Below, one piece after another: positions 43,166-52,970 of a stretch of 64,000 nt of DNA. Every line of letters starts with the position of its first letter. Positions within the stretch are counted from its first letter, which is position 1. The stretch is from Skermanella sp. TT6 (GTDB lineage Bacteria; Pseudomonadota; Alphaproteobacteria; Azospirillales; Azospirillaceae): positions 2,577,501-2,641,500 of the forward strand of contig NZ_CP067420.1 of assembly GCF_016653635.2 (NCBI RefSeq), given 5' to 3'. Below the pieces are notes generated by a model. That model saw only the letters and a program-made list of their open reading frames with translations. It was not told the origin of the DNA and searched no databases. Made by a program: the position numbers and the translations under genes.

Positions 43166-45100
43166 TCATGCGCCGTCGCGCTCGTAAGCTTCGCTGCGTG
43201 AAGACACCAGCACGTCGCGCTTGCCCACATGATTGGCCGAGCTGACGATCCCTTCTGCCTCCATACGGTCCACCAGCCGGGCCGAGCGGTTGTAGCCGAT
43301 TTGCAGGCAGCGCTGGATGAAGCTGACCGAGGCTTTGCGCTCGCGGGTCACAAGGGCGACCGCATGCTCGTACAGCTCGTCGTCGCTGCCGGTGAACGGG
43401 GCGGCGCCTTCCTCCGGAGCGGGGGAGGGGGCCTCCTCGTCGTCGCCGGCGCTGTCGTCGTCCTCCGTGATGGAATGGAGATAGTCGGGGGAGCCCTGTT
43501 CCTTCAGGTGACGGACGACGTCCTCCACCTCCTCGTCGGTGACGAAGGGTCCGTGGACGCGGGTGATGCGGCCGCCGCCGGCCATGTAGAGCATGTCGCC
43601 CTGGCCGAGCAGCTGCTCGGCGCCCTGTTCGCCCAGGATGGTGCGGCTGTCGATCTTGCTGGTGACCTGGAAGCTGATGCGGGTCGGGAAGTTGGCCTTG
43701 ATGGTGCCGGTGATCACGTCGACCGACGGCCGCTGGGTCGCCATGATCAGGTGGATGCCGGCGGCCCGCGCCATCTGCGCCAGACGCTGGATCGCCGCCT
43801 CGATGTCCTTGCCCGCCACCAGCATCAGGTCGGCCATCTCGTCCACCACCACCACGATGTAGGGCAGGGACTTCAGTTCCATCGGCTGTTCCTCGAAGAT
43901 CGGCTGGCGCTTGGCCTTGTCGTAGCCGACCTGGACCTGACGGAACACCTGCTCGCCCGTCTGCAGCAACTCCGCGATGCGCTGGTTGTACCCTTCGATG
44001 TTGCGGACGCCGAACTTGGCCATGGCGCGGTAGCGGCTCTCCATCTCGCGCACGGCCCATTTCAGGGCGACGATCGCCTTCTTCGGATCGGTCACCACGG
44101 GGGCCAGCAGGTGCGGGATGCCGTCATAGACCGACAGCTCCAGCATCTTGGGATCAACCATGATGAACCTGCACTTCTCCGGCGGCAGGCGGTAGAGCAG
44201 CGACAGGATCATGGTATTGATGCAGACGGACTTTCCCGACCCGGTGGTGCCGGCGATCAGCAGGTGCGGCATGCGCGCCAGGTCGACCACGATCGGCGTG
44301 CCGCCGATGTCCTTCCCCAGCACCAGCGCCAGCTTGGCCGGGGTCTGCTGATAGGCGTCGCAGTCCAGCATCTCGCGCAGGAAGACCTTCTCCCGCGTCG
44401 GGTTGGGCAGCTCGATGCCGATCACGCTGCGGCCGGGCACCACCGCGATGCGGACGGTCAGCGCCCGCATGGACCGGGCTATGTCCTCCGCCAGATTGAT
44501 CACGCGCGACGACTTCAGGCCGGGGGCCGGCTCCAGCTCGTACAAGGTGACGACGGGACCGGGCCGCACCTCCATGATCTCGCCGCGCACGCCGAAATTC
44601 TTGAGCACCGTTTCCAGGTTGCGGGCGTTGTGGGCGAGCGAGGTCTCGTCCATGGTCGCCTTGTCGGTCGGCGGGGCCGGCTGCAGCAGGTCGACCGGCG
44701 GCAGCTCGTAGGGCGCGTTCGGATCGCGGGGGGCGGCTTCGGAGAACTCCCCGTCCTCGGCCGCGTCGCCTTCCATGCCGAAGCCGTCGGCATCGCCGTC
44801 GGCGTCCTGGCCGACCATGGGCGCCCTGGCGGTCGCCTCGCCCCATTCGACGCCGGCGAGGAAGGCATTGGCGGCGATGACCGCGAACAGCTCCTCCTGC
44901 TGCCCGGTGCCATAGGCGATGGTCGCGTTCGGTCGGCCCGGATTGATTTCCAAGACCCATTCGACCGCGCCGTCGGACCATTCGTCCAGGAGGAGCCTGA
45001 ACGGCTGGCTGTTCATGGCACAGCTCAGGTTGAACTCCTGGGCGGTCGTAATGTCGGAATTAGCCGCATCGATGGGCAGACGGCTTTCCTGCTGAGTCAT
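43166..45100 (-). CDS. FtsK/SpoIIIE-type DNA translocase lacking the membrane domain
   Basis: The 644-residue protein has the FtsK motor: Walker [11 protein letters not shown] near 285, Walker [17 protein letters not shown] near 425, [11 protein letters not shown], and a C-terminal winged-helix gamma domain ([28 protein letters not shown]) of the kind that reads KOPS. The usual four N-terminal membrane helices are absent; instead there is a roughly 100-residue acidic soluble region with [20 protein letters not shown]. It would act as a soluble hexameric translocase, like SftA-type proteins. The ATG at 45100 is chosen; a TTG at 45112 is possible. Confidence 0.88.
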   Translation of the reverse strand: MTQQESRLPIDAANSDITTAQEFNLSCAMNSQPFRLLLDEWSDGAVEWVLEINPGRPNATIAYGTGQQEELFAVIAANAFLAGVEWGEATARAPMVGQDADGDADGFGMEGDAAEDGEFSEAAPRDPNAPYELPPVDLLQPAPPTDKATMDETSLAHNARNLETVLKNFGVRGEIMEVRPGPVVTLYELEPAPGLKSSRVINLAEDIARSMRALTVRIAVVPGRSVIGIELPNPTREKVFLREMLDCDAYQQTPAKLALVLGKDIGGTPIVVDLARMPHLLIAGTTGSGKSVCINTMILSLLYRLPPEKCRFIMVDPKMLELSVYDGIPHLLAPVVTDPKKAIVALKWAVREMESRYRAMAKFGVRNIEGYNQRIAELLQTGEQVFRQVQVGYDKAKRQPIFEEQPMELKSLPYIVVVVDEMADLMLVAGKDIEAAIQRLAQMARAAGIHLIMATQRPSVDVITGTIKANFPTRISFQVTSKIDSRTILGEQGAEQLLGQGDMLYMAGGGRITRVHGPFVTDEEVEDVVRHLKEQGSPDYLHSITEDDDSAGDDEEAPSPAPEEGAAPFTGSDDELYEHAVALVTRERKASVSFIQRCLQIGYNRSARLVDRMEAEGIVSSANHVGKRDVLVSSRSEAYERDGA

Positions 45101-45241
45101 GGTCTGGTCCAAACACCTGGAATAGTGAATAGGGAAACGCCGGCGGCCGGTCCCCCGTGCCGCATCCTAACGCCGCTCCGTCTCCCAATGGTAAATCTTC
45201 GTCAATACTCGGCCCGCAAGCGGCCGAATTTCCGCCGGCCC

Positions 45242-45718
45242 TCAGTACGCCCTGGGAGCACCCGTGGCGACGGGATGGGGCCGGTCGAGCTTGTAGGCGC
45301 CGACGAGCAGCTTGCCCACGGTGGAGCCGTCCTCGGTCAGCGGGAGCACGAGCCGTTCCCAAGTCGAGGGAACGCCGTCGAAGTCGGCGGAATAGACGCG
45401 GGCGACCGGTCGGACCTCCGTCCGGACGCGGTCGTATTCCGCGCGCAGGATGTCGCCCTGGGGCTCGGGCAGGCGCGCGATCGACTGCCCGACCCGATCC
45501 CCGCCGAAGGAGTCCGAGAAGGACTGGCCATAATAGGAATAGACGAAGTCCGAATTGCGGATCACGTCCATGATCAGCAGGTTGCCCAGCCAGGGCCGCA
45601 GTCCAATCGGGTTCAGCGCCGATGCCAGCGGCAGAGGAGCCCCGGCGCATTGCTCCAGCCAGAAGGCGTACAGGCTGAGCAGCTTGGGATGGCGAAGGAC
45701 GAGGGTTTCGTCGGTCAT
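45242..45718 (-). CDS. PAS-domain protein (PAS_5-like)
   Basis: The 158-residue protein fits the small PAS proteins common in Azospirillum relatives: an N-terminal helix (LLSLYAFWLEQCAG), then RPWLGNLLIMDVIRNSDFVYSYYGQSF, typical of the PAS_5 core, and a C-terminal LPLTEDGSTVGKLLVGAY strand pair. It has no effector domain. It probably senses or binds a small ligand. It is separated from the ftsK-like gene by 129 bp on the same strand. Confidence 0.75.
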   Translation of the reverse strand: MTDETLVLRHPKLLSLYAFWLEQCAGAPLPLASALNPIGLRPWLGNLLIMDVIRNSDFVYSYYGQSFSDSFGGDRVGQSIARLPEPQGDILRAEYDRVRTEVRPVARVYSADFDGVPSTWERLVLPLTEDGSTVGKLLVGAYKLDRPHPVATGAPRAY

Positions 45719-45932
45719 GTCGATATGCGCTGCCCCACGTCAGCGGGTGATGGTCGGGAACATGAAGTCGGCCGGAGCCCCGCGTGACGACAGCCGACTG
45801 GGAAATCCGCCCATCGGGGTCGTACCCGGCGGGCCGAACCCTTGCGGGCATGCGTCGACGGGCGGGGGGTTGCCCGGTCGCCCTACGGGTAACAGGCTGG
45901 CGGAGTCGCTGGCAAGGTGTTTCTGAAACTTG

Positions 45933-47321
45933 TCACCCCGCGTCGATCCGGGGGAACACAATGGCAACGATCAGTCCCGGCCGGTTGTCGTCCATTTCGA
46001 GCCGGGCGCCGTGCAGCCGGGCCACGGCATCGACGAGGCTGAGCCCCAGCCCGTTCCCCGGCGAACTCCGGCTCGACTCCAGGCGCACGAACCGGCGCAG
46101 GACGGTCTCCCGCTGGTCGGCCGGGATCCCCGGCCCCCCGTCGGAAACCGAGATGCAGGTGCCGCGCGCGCCGTCCGGCCCTTCGACCGCCAGCGTGACG
46201 CGCCCGCCGGGCGGGGAGTATTTCAGGGCGTTGTCCAGCAGGTTGGCGACCGCCTGGGCGAGGAGCTGCTGGTTGCCGAGCACGACCGGCTCGGCCCGGA
46301 TGTCGCTGACGAAGGCGAGCCCGGCCTCCTCGGCCGCGGGTTCGTAGAGGTCCGCGATCTGGCGGGCGATATCGGCCAGGGCGACCTTCTGGAAGCTGCG
46401 CTGAAGGGTCCCGGCCTCCGCCTCGGCGATGCTCAGCAGCGCGGAGAAGATGCCGAGCAGGCGGTCCGCCTCGCCGATCGCCTCCTGGATCGCGGCCCGG
46501 TACTCGTCCTCGCCGGAGCATTCGACCAGGGTCATCTCCAGGCGGGACCGCAGCCGCGTCAGCGGGGTCCGCAGGTCGTGGGCGACGCTGTCGGAGACCT
46601 GCCGCATGCCGACCATGAGCTTCTCGATCTGGTCGAGCATCGCGTTGAGATTGCCGGCGAGCTGGTCCAGCTCGTCGCCGCTCCCCTGGACCGCCATCCG
46701 CTCCTGCAGGGCTCCCGACATGATCTGGCGGGTCGTCCGGTTGATCGCGTCGATGCGGTGCATGACGTTGCGGCTGATCAGCACGCCGCCGGCGGCACCG
46801 AGGCCTATCGTCAGGAGCAGCGCCCAGGCGAGCGAGATCAGCACCCGTTCCTGGAAATGGCTGCGCTCCCGGGTGTCGCGCCCGACCAGGAGGTGATAGC
46901 CGCCGGACAGGGTGAACATCACGGCCCGGGCGTCGTGGCGCCGGCCCTCCGGCGCCGGCGGCGCGTCCTTGATCTCGAACTCGACCCAGCCGTCCTGGTC
47001 CGGGACGGCGTCGGGCCACGCCGAAAGGTTGCCGGCCAGGGGGGCGTATGTCGGCGACGCCACCAGGTAGAGGGTATTCGACCGCGGCGTGGCGCTGCGG
47101 GCGTTGACGACCTCGATCAGGCCCGGCAGCCGCCGCTGCCGGTAATGCTCGCGCAATCCCGCGATCTCCGCCGCGATGGTCTCGTCGGTCTGGCGCTCGA
47201 TGAATCCCGCGGTGAACCAGTATATCAGCCCGAGGATCACCAGCACCGAGGCGATGAACAGGCCCAGATAGAGCAGCGCCACCCTGAACGTGGTGGTCCT
47301 GAGCAGGCCGAGGTCAGGCAC
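45933..47321 (-). CDS. Sensor histidine kinase (EnvZ/QseC-like)
   Basis: The 462-residue membrane kinase has TM1 (13-35), a periplasmic sensor (36-160), TM2 (about 170-190), HAMP, and the kinase core. The H-box is SVAHDLRTPLTRL near 240, the N-box LLDNALKYSP near 355, G1 DGGPGIP and G2 GNGLGLSLV. The GTG start at 47321 overlaps the response-regulator stop by 8 bp, so the pair is coupled. It phosphorylates the OmpR-type regulator upstream. Confidence 0.9.
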   Translation of the reverse strand: MPDLGLLRTTTFRVALLYLGLFIASVLVILGLIYWFTAGFIERQTDETIAAEIAGLREHYRQRRLPGLIEVVNARSATPRSNTLYLVASPTYAPLAGNLSAWPDAVPDQDGWVEFEIKDAPPAPEGRRHDARAVMFTLSGGYHLLVGRDTRERSHFQERVLISLAWALLLTIGLGAAGGVLISRNVMHRIDAINRTTRQIMSGALQERMAVQGSGDELDQLAGNLNAMLDQIEKLMVGMRQVSDSVAHDLRTPLTRLRSRLEMTLVECSGEDEYRAAIQEAIGEADRLLGIFSALLSIAEAEAGTLQRSFQKVALADIARQIADLYEPAAEEAGLAFVSDIRAEPVVLGNQQLLAQAVANLLDNALKYSPPGGRVTLAVEGPDGARGTCISVSDGGPGIPADQRETVLRRFVRLESSRSSPGNGLGLSLVDAVARLHGARLEMDDNRPGLIVAIVFPRIDAG

Positions 47322-47988
47322 GCAGCGTATATCCGGCGCCGCGCACGGTGTGGATCATCGGTGTCGGGAAGTCGCGGTCGATCTTCTGCCGCAGCCGCGC
47401 CACGTGCACGTCGATCACGTTCGTCTGGGGGTCGAAATGATAGTCCCAGACATTCTCCAGCAGCATGGTCCGGGTCACGACGTTGCCGGCGTGCCGCATC
47501 AGGTACTCCAGCAGCCGGAATTCCCGGGGGAGCAGGTCGATCTGCCTGGCCCCCCGGCGGACCCGCCGCGCCAGCAGGTCCATCTCCAGGTCGCCGACCT
47601 GCAGCCGGGTGGTAGCCGCCGCCCCGGCCGACTTGCGCCGGCCCAGGGCCTCGACCCGGGCCAGCAGCTCTGAGAAGGCATAGGGCTTCGTCAGGTAGTC
47701 GTCGCCGCCGGCCCGCAGCCCTCGGACCCGGTCGTCGACGCTGCCCAGCGCGCTGAGGAACAGGACCGGCGTCTCGGTGCCGGCCCCGCGCAGGATCTCC
47801 ACCAGCGACAGGCCGTCGCGCCCCGGCAGCAGCCGGTCGACGATCAGCACGTCGTAGGTCTCGGACCCCGCCATGAACAGGCCCTCCTTGCCGTCGGCCG
47901 AGTGGTCGACCACGTGGCCGCTCTCCCTCAGGCCCTTGACCATATAGGCGGCGGCTTGGGCGTCGTCCTCGATGACCAGTATCTTCAT
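47314..47988 (-). CDS. OmpR-family response regulator
   Basis: The 224-residue regulator has a receiver domain (ILVIEDDAQA, phospho-acceptor VLIVDRLLPGRDG near Asp 51, LSALGS, KPYAFSELLARVEAL) and a winged-helix DNA-binding domain (LLPREFRLLEYLMRHAGNVVTRTMLLENVW). The start at 47988 is fixed by the family N-terminus MKILVIEDD, although GGAGG is almost adjacent to the ATG. It lies 104 bp downstream of a DegP-type protease on the same strand, a common stress-response arrangement. Confidence 0.93.
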   Translation of the reverse strand: MKILVIEDDAQAAAYMVKGLRESGHVVDHSADGKEGLFMAGSETYDVLIVDRLLPGRDGLSLVEILRGAGTETPVLFLSALGSVDDRVRGLRAGGDDYLTKPYAFSELLARVEALGRRKSAGAAATTRLQVGDLEMDLLARRVRRGARQIDLLPREFRLLEYLMRHAGNVVTRTMLLENVWDYHFDPQTNVIDVHVARLRQKIDRDFPTPMIHTVRGAGYTLRA

Positions 47989-48092
47989 GCCTCCATCATA
48001 GCCGATCGAGGACCGCTCGCCAGGAGGATCGCTCCGTCCCGAGGGAGCGGGACGGCCGTCGGGGGAGGCTCCCCCGAAGCCCCTGCCCATGA

Positions 48093-49652
48093 TCACGCCT
48101 TCTTGATCGGAATGGCGACGAACTGCTCGGTGCCCTGGCGGTTGACCCGCAGCAGTACCGCCCCGCGGCCCGCCTCCCTGGCCTCCTGGACCTTCGCCGC
48201 GATCTGGGCGGGAGCGGCCACCCGCTCGTTGCCGACCTCCGTGATGACGTCGCCCGGCCGCAGGTTCACGCCGTCGGCGGCATCCTCGAGCCCGACCACC
48301 AGCACGCCCTCGACACCCTCGGACAGGCCGAAGCGGCGCCGGCCGGACGCGTCGATCGAGGACAAGGTCAGGCCGAGGACGGAGTCGGTCTGGGCCGCTC
48401 CCGGCCGGTCCGGCGACTGCGTCGCGGCGGCGACCTGGGGCTGGTCCGGCATCGCGTCCAGCGTCACGGAGACGGTCTCGCGCTTGCCCCGGCGCAGCAC
48501 GTCGAGCTTCACGGTCGAGCCGGTCTTGCTATCCGCCACCATCCGGGTCAGATCCTTGATGGTGTCGACCGGCCGGCCGTCCAGCGCCAGGATCACGTCC
48601 CCCGCGGCGAGCTTCGCCTTGGCGGCCGGGCTGTTTGCCGTCACGTCCGCGACCAGCGCGCCCTTGGGCTGGCCAAGGCCGAGGCTGTCGGCGATCTCCG
48701 GCGTGACCTGCTGGATCTGCACGCCCAGCCAGCCGCGGCTGACCGTGCCGTTCTCGCGCAGCTGGGCGATGACGCCCTTGGCCAGGTTCGAGGGGATCGC
48801 GAAGCCGATGCCGACGCTGCCGCCGTTGGGCGAGAAGATGGCCGTGTTGATTCCGATCACGCGGCCGTGGACGTCGAAGGTCGGGCCGCCGGAATTGCCT
48901 CGGTTGATCGAGGCGTCGAGCTGCAGGAAGTCGTCGTACGGCCCGGCCTGGATATCGCGCCCGCGGGCGGAAACGATGCCGGAGGTCACCGTGCCGCCGA
49001 GCCCGAACGGATTGCCGATCGCGATGACCCAGTCGCCGACGCGCGCGGTGTCGCTGTCGCCGAACTCCAGGTAGGCCAGCGGCTTGCCGGCATCGACCTT
49101 CAGCAGCGCCAGGTCGGTCTTGGGATCGCGCCCGACCAGCTTGGCGTCCAGCCTGGAGCCGTCATGCAGGGTCACGCTGATCTCGTCGGCGCCATCGATC
49201 ACGTGGTTGTTGGTCACCACGTAGCCGGCGGCGTCGATGATGAAGCCGGAACCCTGGGCCTGCTGGCGCTCGGCACGGGGGCGGGCGCCCCGCTGCTGCT
49301 CCTGGAACTGGCGGAAGAACTCCTCGAAGGGCGAGCCGGGCGGGAACTCCGGCATTCCCGGCATGCCGCGCTGCTCGGGAGCCGCGTTGCCGCCCTGTAC
49401 GGTCGAGACGTTGACCACGGCGGGCATGACCCGGTCGACAAGGTCGGCGAAGCTGCCCGGCAGTTCCTGCGACACGGCCGGCACCGTGACCGGCGCGGCC
49501 GCGGCGGCGCTCGGAACCACGGCGGCGGCACCGGACAGGATCGTCGTGCCCAGAAGGAAGGCGGCGGTCGCCCGGCGGAAACGCGACGCGAGGGCAGGGG
49601 CGGCGGAGAGGGGACGGGCGGGGGAGCGGGTAACCGGAAGATGCGGGACCAT
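48093..49652 (-). CDS. DegP/HtrA-type periplasmic serine protease
   Basis: The 519-residue protein has a signal peptide, a Pro/Gln-rich Q-linker (70-115), the trypsin-like domain with His in TNNHVIDGA, Asp in KTDLALLKV and Ser in RGNSGGPTF, then two PDZ domains (starting near 285 and 410). The full triad means an active protease/chaperone for misfolded envelope proteins. Two compact hairpins lie between it and the downstream regulator gene. Confidence 0.92.
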   Translation of the reverse strand: MVPHLPVTRSPARPLSAAPALASRFRRATAAFLLGTTILSGAAAVVPSAAAAAPVTVPAVSQELPGSFADLVDRVMPAVVNVSTVQGGNAAPEQRGMPGMPEFPPGSPFEEFFRQFQEQQRGARPRAERQQAQGSGFIIDAAGYVVTNNHVIDGADEISVTLHDGSRLDAKLVGRDPKTDLALLKVDAGKPLAYLEFGDSDTARVGDWVIAIGNPFGLGGTVTSGIVSARGRDIQAGPYDDFLQLDASINRGNSGGPTFDVHGRVIGINTAIFSPNGGSVGIGFAIPSNLAKGVIAQLRENGTVSRGWLGVQIQQVTPEIADSLGLGQPKGALVADVTANSPAAKAKLAAGDVILALDGRPVDTIKDLTRMVADSKTGSTVKLDVLRRGKRETVSVTLDAMPDQPQVAAATQSPDRPGAAQTDSVLGLTLSSIDASGRRRFGLSEGVEGVLVVGLEDAADGVNLRPGDVITEVGNERVAAPAQIAAKVQEAREAGRGAVLLRVNRQGTEQFVAIPIKKA

Positions 49653-49800
49653 TCAAGGCTCCTGGCTGAACGAATCGGAAGCCGCCGCGGGGCGGCATTG
49701 ATGGCGTTCTAGCGGGTCGAGCCTTACCGCCTCCTTGCCGCAACATTAAATCGCCGAAAGGTTACTCGGCGGCGCGGCGCCCTGGAGGCCGGGCGCGTGG

Positions 49801-50889
49801 TCAGTCCAGCACCTCGCGCAGGGCGTCCATCAGCGCGTGGTTCTCCTCCTCGGTGCCGATCGTGATCCTCATGCAGTCCGGCAGGCCGTAGTGGCCCAGC
49901 GATTTCACCAGGATGCCATGGTCCAGCAGGTGCTGGGACAGGGTCGGAACGCTCATGGTCGGGTCCGGCGGGATCCGGACCAGGATGAAATTGCAGACGC
50001 TGGGATAGACCCGGACCCCGATCGCCCGCAGCTCGTGCGACAGCCACGCGCTCCAGGAGTCGTTGTGGGCGAGCGTCGCCTCCTCGTGCTCCAGGTCGCC
50101 GAGCGCGGCGGCGGCGGCGGCCTGCGCGGGCAGCCCGACATTGTAGAGCGGCCTGACCCGGTCCAGCGTCTCGATGATGGCCGGAGGCCCGTAGGCCCAG
50201 CCGATCCGCAGGCCGGCCAGCCCGTGGAGCTTGGAGAAGGTTCGGACCATCAGCACGTTGTCGTGGTCGCTCACCAGGTCGAAGCCGGGATCGTAGTTGT
50301 TGCGGCGGACATAGTCCGCGTAGGCGCTGTCGAGCACAAGCAGGGTGTGCGCCGGCAGCTCCGCCCGCAGCCGCTGGACCTGCTCCGCCGGGACATAGGA
50401 TCCGGTCGGGTTGTTGGGATTGGCCAGGAACACGATCTTGGTCCGGTCGCCGGCCAGTTCGGCAAGCGCCTCAACGTCCACCGCGAGGTCGCGCTCGGCG
50501 GCGATCACGGGCGTCGCGCCGGTCATCCGGGCGGCCTTGATGAACCCATGGTAGCCGTACTGGTGGAACAGGACCTCGTCACCCGGCCCGGCATAGGCCT
50601 CCGTGACGATCTGGATCATCTCGTCCGACCCGTTGGAGCAGGTGACGTGATCCGGTTCGATGTCGTAGCGGCGGGCGATCGCCATGCGCAGGGCGGTGTG
50701 CTCGCCGTCCGGGTAGCGGTGCAGGTTCTGGGCGGCCTGCCGGTAGGCGGTGATCGACCTGGGGCTCGGTCCCAGGGCGTTGTGGCTGAGCGACAGGTCG
50801 ATGAGGGGACGCCCGCCGTTCGGAAGGCGGATCATCGGCTTGTGCGGGGCTATCTGGCCGATGCCCACCCTCGGTGTCAGCCGTTCCAT
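49801..50889 (-). CDS. HisC-like PLP-dependent aminotransferase
   Basis: The 362-residue class I/II aminotransferase shows NGSDEMIQIV near 86, FLANPNNPTGSYVP near 160, VLDSAYADYV near 190, and the PLP-lysine segment TFSKLHGLAGLRIGWAYG near 220. It resembles histidinol-phosphate aminotransferase. No other his genes are adjacent, so it may act on aromatic amino acids or be a paralogue. ATG 50889 has GGGAG 10 nt upstream and is preferred over a TTG two codons earlier. Confidence 0.85.
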   Translation of the reverse strand: MERLTPRVGIGQIAPHKPMIRLPNGGRPLIDLSLSHNALGPSPRSITAYRQAAQNLHRYPDGEHTALRMAIARRYDIEPDHVTCSNGSDEMIQIVTEAYAGPGDEVLFHQYGYHGFIKAARMTGATPVIAAERDLAVDVEALAELAGDRTKIVFLANPNNPTGSYVPAEQVQRLRAELPAHTLLVLDSAYADYVRRNNYDPGFDLVSDHDNVLMVRTFSKLHGLAGLRIGWAYGPPAIIETLDRVRPLYNVGLPAQAAAAAALGDLEHEEATLAHNDSWSAWLSHELRAIGVRVYPSVCNFILVRIPPDPTMSVPTLSQHLLDHGILVKSLGHYGLPDCMRITIGTEEENHALMDALREVLD

Positions 50890-51005
50890 CGGCAACCGTC
50901 TCCCTGCTTCGCGCTCCCGCCCCGTACGGCGGGAGTCATGGCCTCAAATCATCATACAAATCGAAACCGAAGGAACATTCCAGTGACCGGATGGCGCAGG
51001 GAACT

Positions 51006-51638
51006 TCAAAGCACCTGCCCGGAGCGGCGCGCGGCGGGGAGCGGCCTTGCCTGGTCGTCGACGAAACCGCCGGCATGCAGGCGGTTCAGGATACGGTCGA
51101 AATGGGCCGGGGTCGCCGGCCGGTCGTAGCCTTCCATCCAGTTCTGCTCCAGGAAGGCCAGCATGGCGGGCTGCCCCAGCTCGGCCTCCCACAGGATGCC
51201 CAGCAGCGACGTCAGCGTCTCCTCGTCCTGGCGCTCCTCCTCGGACAAGGCCGTGACCGCGTCGGCCTCGGCGACACGCCCGGTCTCCGGCCCGGCGCCG
51301 AGGCCGAAGTCGAAGAGCGGGCGCCGCTCCGGGGCGCAGAGCTGCCAATGGGCGATCTCATGGATCACCACCGACGGCTCGCTCCGGGTCCGGATCCGCT
51401 GCCCGTCCCAGCTGAAAGCCTCTGCGGGCTCTTCGTCCAGGGTTTCGATCCCCAGGGATGCGGCCAGCGTCACGGCCTGGGCCCGCTGCTCCGCAGGGTC
51501 CCCGAGTCTCCCGTCGGCCGGGATCGAGGACGCGATCCGCCGGAACGCCGCGAGCGCCAGCGGCCGGCCGGCCAAGCCCTGCTCGAAGCGGTCGATGACC
51601 GCGGGGAGGTCGGAAGTATCGATGGGTGTCAATATCAT
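51006..51638 (-). CDS. EpmC-like putative metalloprotein (HEIAHW motif)
   Basis: The 210-residue protein contains VVIHEIAHWQLC near residue 93, followed by RRPLFDFGLG. This pattern resembles the HE-I-x-HW...R-x-L-x-DFG region of elongation factor P hydroxylase (EpmC/YfcM). A plain zincin HExxH reading is also possible. The N-terminal 80 residues show no motif. It is transcribed alone with weak ribosome-binding features. The family link is by eye only. Confidence 0.5.
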   Translation of the reverse strand: MILTPIDTSDLPAVIDRFEQGLAGRPLALAAFRRIASSIPADGRLGDPAEQRAQAVTLAASLGIETLDEEPAEAFSWDGQRIRTRSEPSVVIHEIAHWQLCAPERRPLFDFGLGAGPETGRVAEADAVTALSEEERQDEETLTSLLGILWEAELGQPAMLAFLEQNWMEGYDRPATPAHFDRILNRLHAGGFVDDQARPLPAARRSGQVL

Positions 51639-51858
51639 AATGTTGCTTGGAGTCAGCCTTTCGCGGTCCGCCGCCGGAGTCCGGCGGCGGACCGCACCAT
51701 AGCATCCGGTGGCGTCCCGTCACCCGCCGAAAAGTCGCACGGGGATCGCCGCAGGGCGGACTCACGAAAATTTAGGAAAGTCTGCTTTAATCCTGCGCGA
51801 TGGTCCGCCGCCGCGTGCCGCCACGCGGACCCGATAACTCAACTCCAGGTGTCTTCTC

Positions 51859-52230
51859 ATGTCCTATGGCAACGAACTCAGCGCCTCTGATAACGCCGGC
51901 ACCTTGAGCCGCCAGGAACTGTCCGCCTCCCTGCAGGAAATCAGCCGGGAACTGGAAGGTCTGCGCAGCGAGATCGAGAAGGTCGGAACCGTCGCCCAGC
52001 AGATCGACGCGATCGCCAAGCAGACCAACCTGCTGGCGCTCAACGCGACGATCGAGGCGGCCCGTGCCGGCGAAGCCGGGAAGGGATTCGCGGTCGTGGC
52101 GGGCGAGGTGAAGAACCTGTCCGGCCAGACCGCCGCGGCGACCGCGGAAATCTCCTCGGTGCTGCAAAGCCTGACGAAGCGGACCCAGCATCTGGGCCAA
52201 CTCGTCGAGAAGGCGATCAGCTCGGTCTAA
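51859..52230 (+). CDS. Minimal chemoreceptor signalling-domain protein
   Basis: This 123-residue protein is essentially the cytoplasmic tip of a methyl-accepting chemotaxis protein: a coiled-coil entry ([22 protein letters not shown]), then [38 protein letters not shown], the conserved hairpin that binds CheA/CheW. There is no sensor, membrane or HAMP domain and little of the methylation helices. It could form a soluble scaffold or modulate another receptor array. The ATG at 51859 begins a clean coding frame. Confidence 0.8.
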   Translation: MSYGNELSASDNAGTLSRQELSASLQEISRELEGLRSEIEKVGTVAQQIDAIAKQTNLLALNATIEAARAGEAGKGFAVVAGEVKNLSGQTAAATAEISSVLQSLTKRTQHLGQLVEKAISSV

Positions 52231-52311
52231 TCGCCGCTGCCGGCGGCCCCTTTCCGGCTCATGGGCGCGGGAGGGGGCCGCCGGTCATCGATGGAGCCCG
52301 GATGCCGGGGT

Positions 52312-52497
52312 TCAGAAGAACAGGCTGTACAGCCCGTACCCCGCGGCGATCACGATCCCCCACGAGGCGAGGGCTGCGGCGAGGATTGTCGCCACGCGGC
52401 GGCGGGGCGACCAGTCGGCGTCCTCGGTCCCTTCCAGCGTTCCCGGATAGGGTTGGGTCTCAGGCTCTACTTTGCGGTACAGGGCAGCCTGCTTCAC
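52312..52497 (-). CDS. Small single-pass membrane protein
   Basis: A GTG at 52497 preceded by GAGGA gives a 61-residue protein with a polar, Pro/Glu-rich head, an Arg patch (SPRRRVA) and one C-terminal membrane helix (ILAAALASWGIVIAAGYGLYSLFF). The topology would be N-in, tail-anchored. An upstream start at 52548 is less convincing. The function is unknown. Confidence 0.6.
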   Translation of the reverse strand: MKQAALYRKVEPETQPYPGTLEGTEDADWSPRRRVATILAAALASWGIVIAAGYGLYSLFF

Positions 52498-52970
52498 GGT
52501 CAATCCTCGCCAGACCAGTATGATGCTTCGACACATTAGGCGCCCCAATGCCTAAAGTATCGTAAATGGTAGTGAGCCGCTAACTACCCCTCAGGTACTA
52601 GATATATGGCAATAAACCTGTCGGGCGAGACATAGTTCCAAAGGCGGCCTAAACAGGCGCGGTATTTTCCATTTCTGACATTGGGATCACCGGGAAGTCG
52701 CGAATTACCGGCCAAGCTTCGGGCGCCAGAACGTAAAGCACCGTGCCTGTCGGCACGATGTTCGTGGAAGCGATCGGAACCTTCGCGAAGTTCGATGTCG
52801 GCCGAGGCCGACCGTCGTCGTCCGGGAGCCTTATCGAGGCCGCGTGACAACGGCTTGATGTCGGGGCCGGGGACCCCTGCGGCGGCTACGGAAGGGAGCG
52901 GCCCGGCTCCCGCCGGCTCCTCTCCCCTTTCCGTCATTCCCGTGCCGTCCCCGATGGCGGAAAACCGGGC
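52498..52970. other. Intergenic stretch without a convincing gene
   Basis: This 473-bp stretch separates the small membrane protein from the next tiny gene. The only structures I see are small hairpins, such as CGTGCC (52742-52747) with GGCACG (52752-52757). Composition is relatively AT-rich near 52550-52620. No ORF has both a good start signal and normal codon use. Confidence 0.4.

Noticed and set aside
48001-48092. Two compact hairpins between the DegP-type gene and the response regulator as terminators
   Set aside because: Neither is followed by a T-run on the transcribed strand, so they are more likely mRNA structures within one operon.
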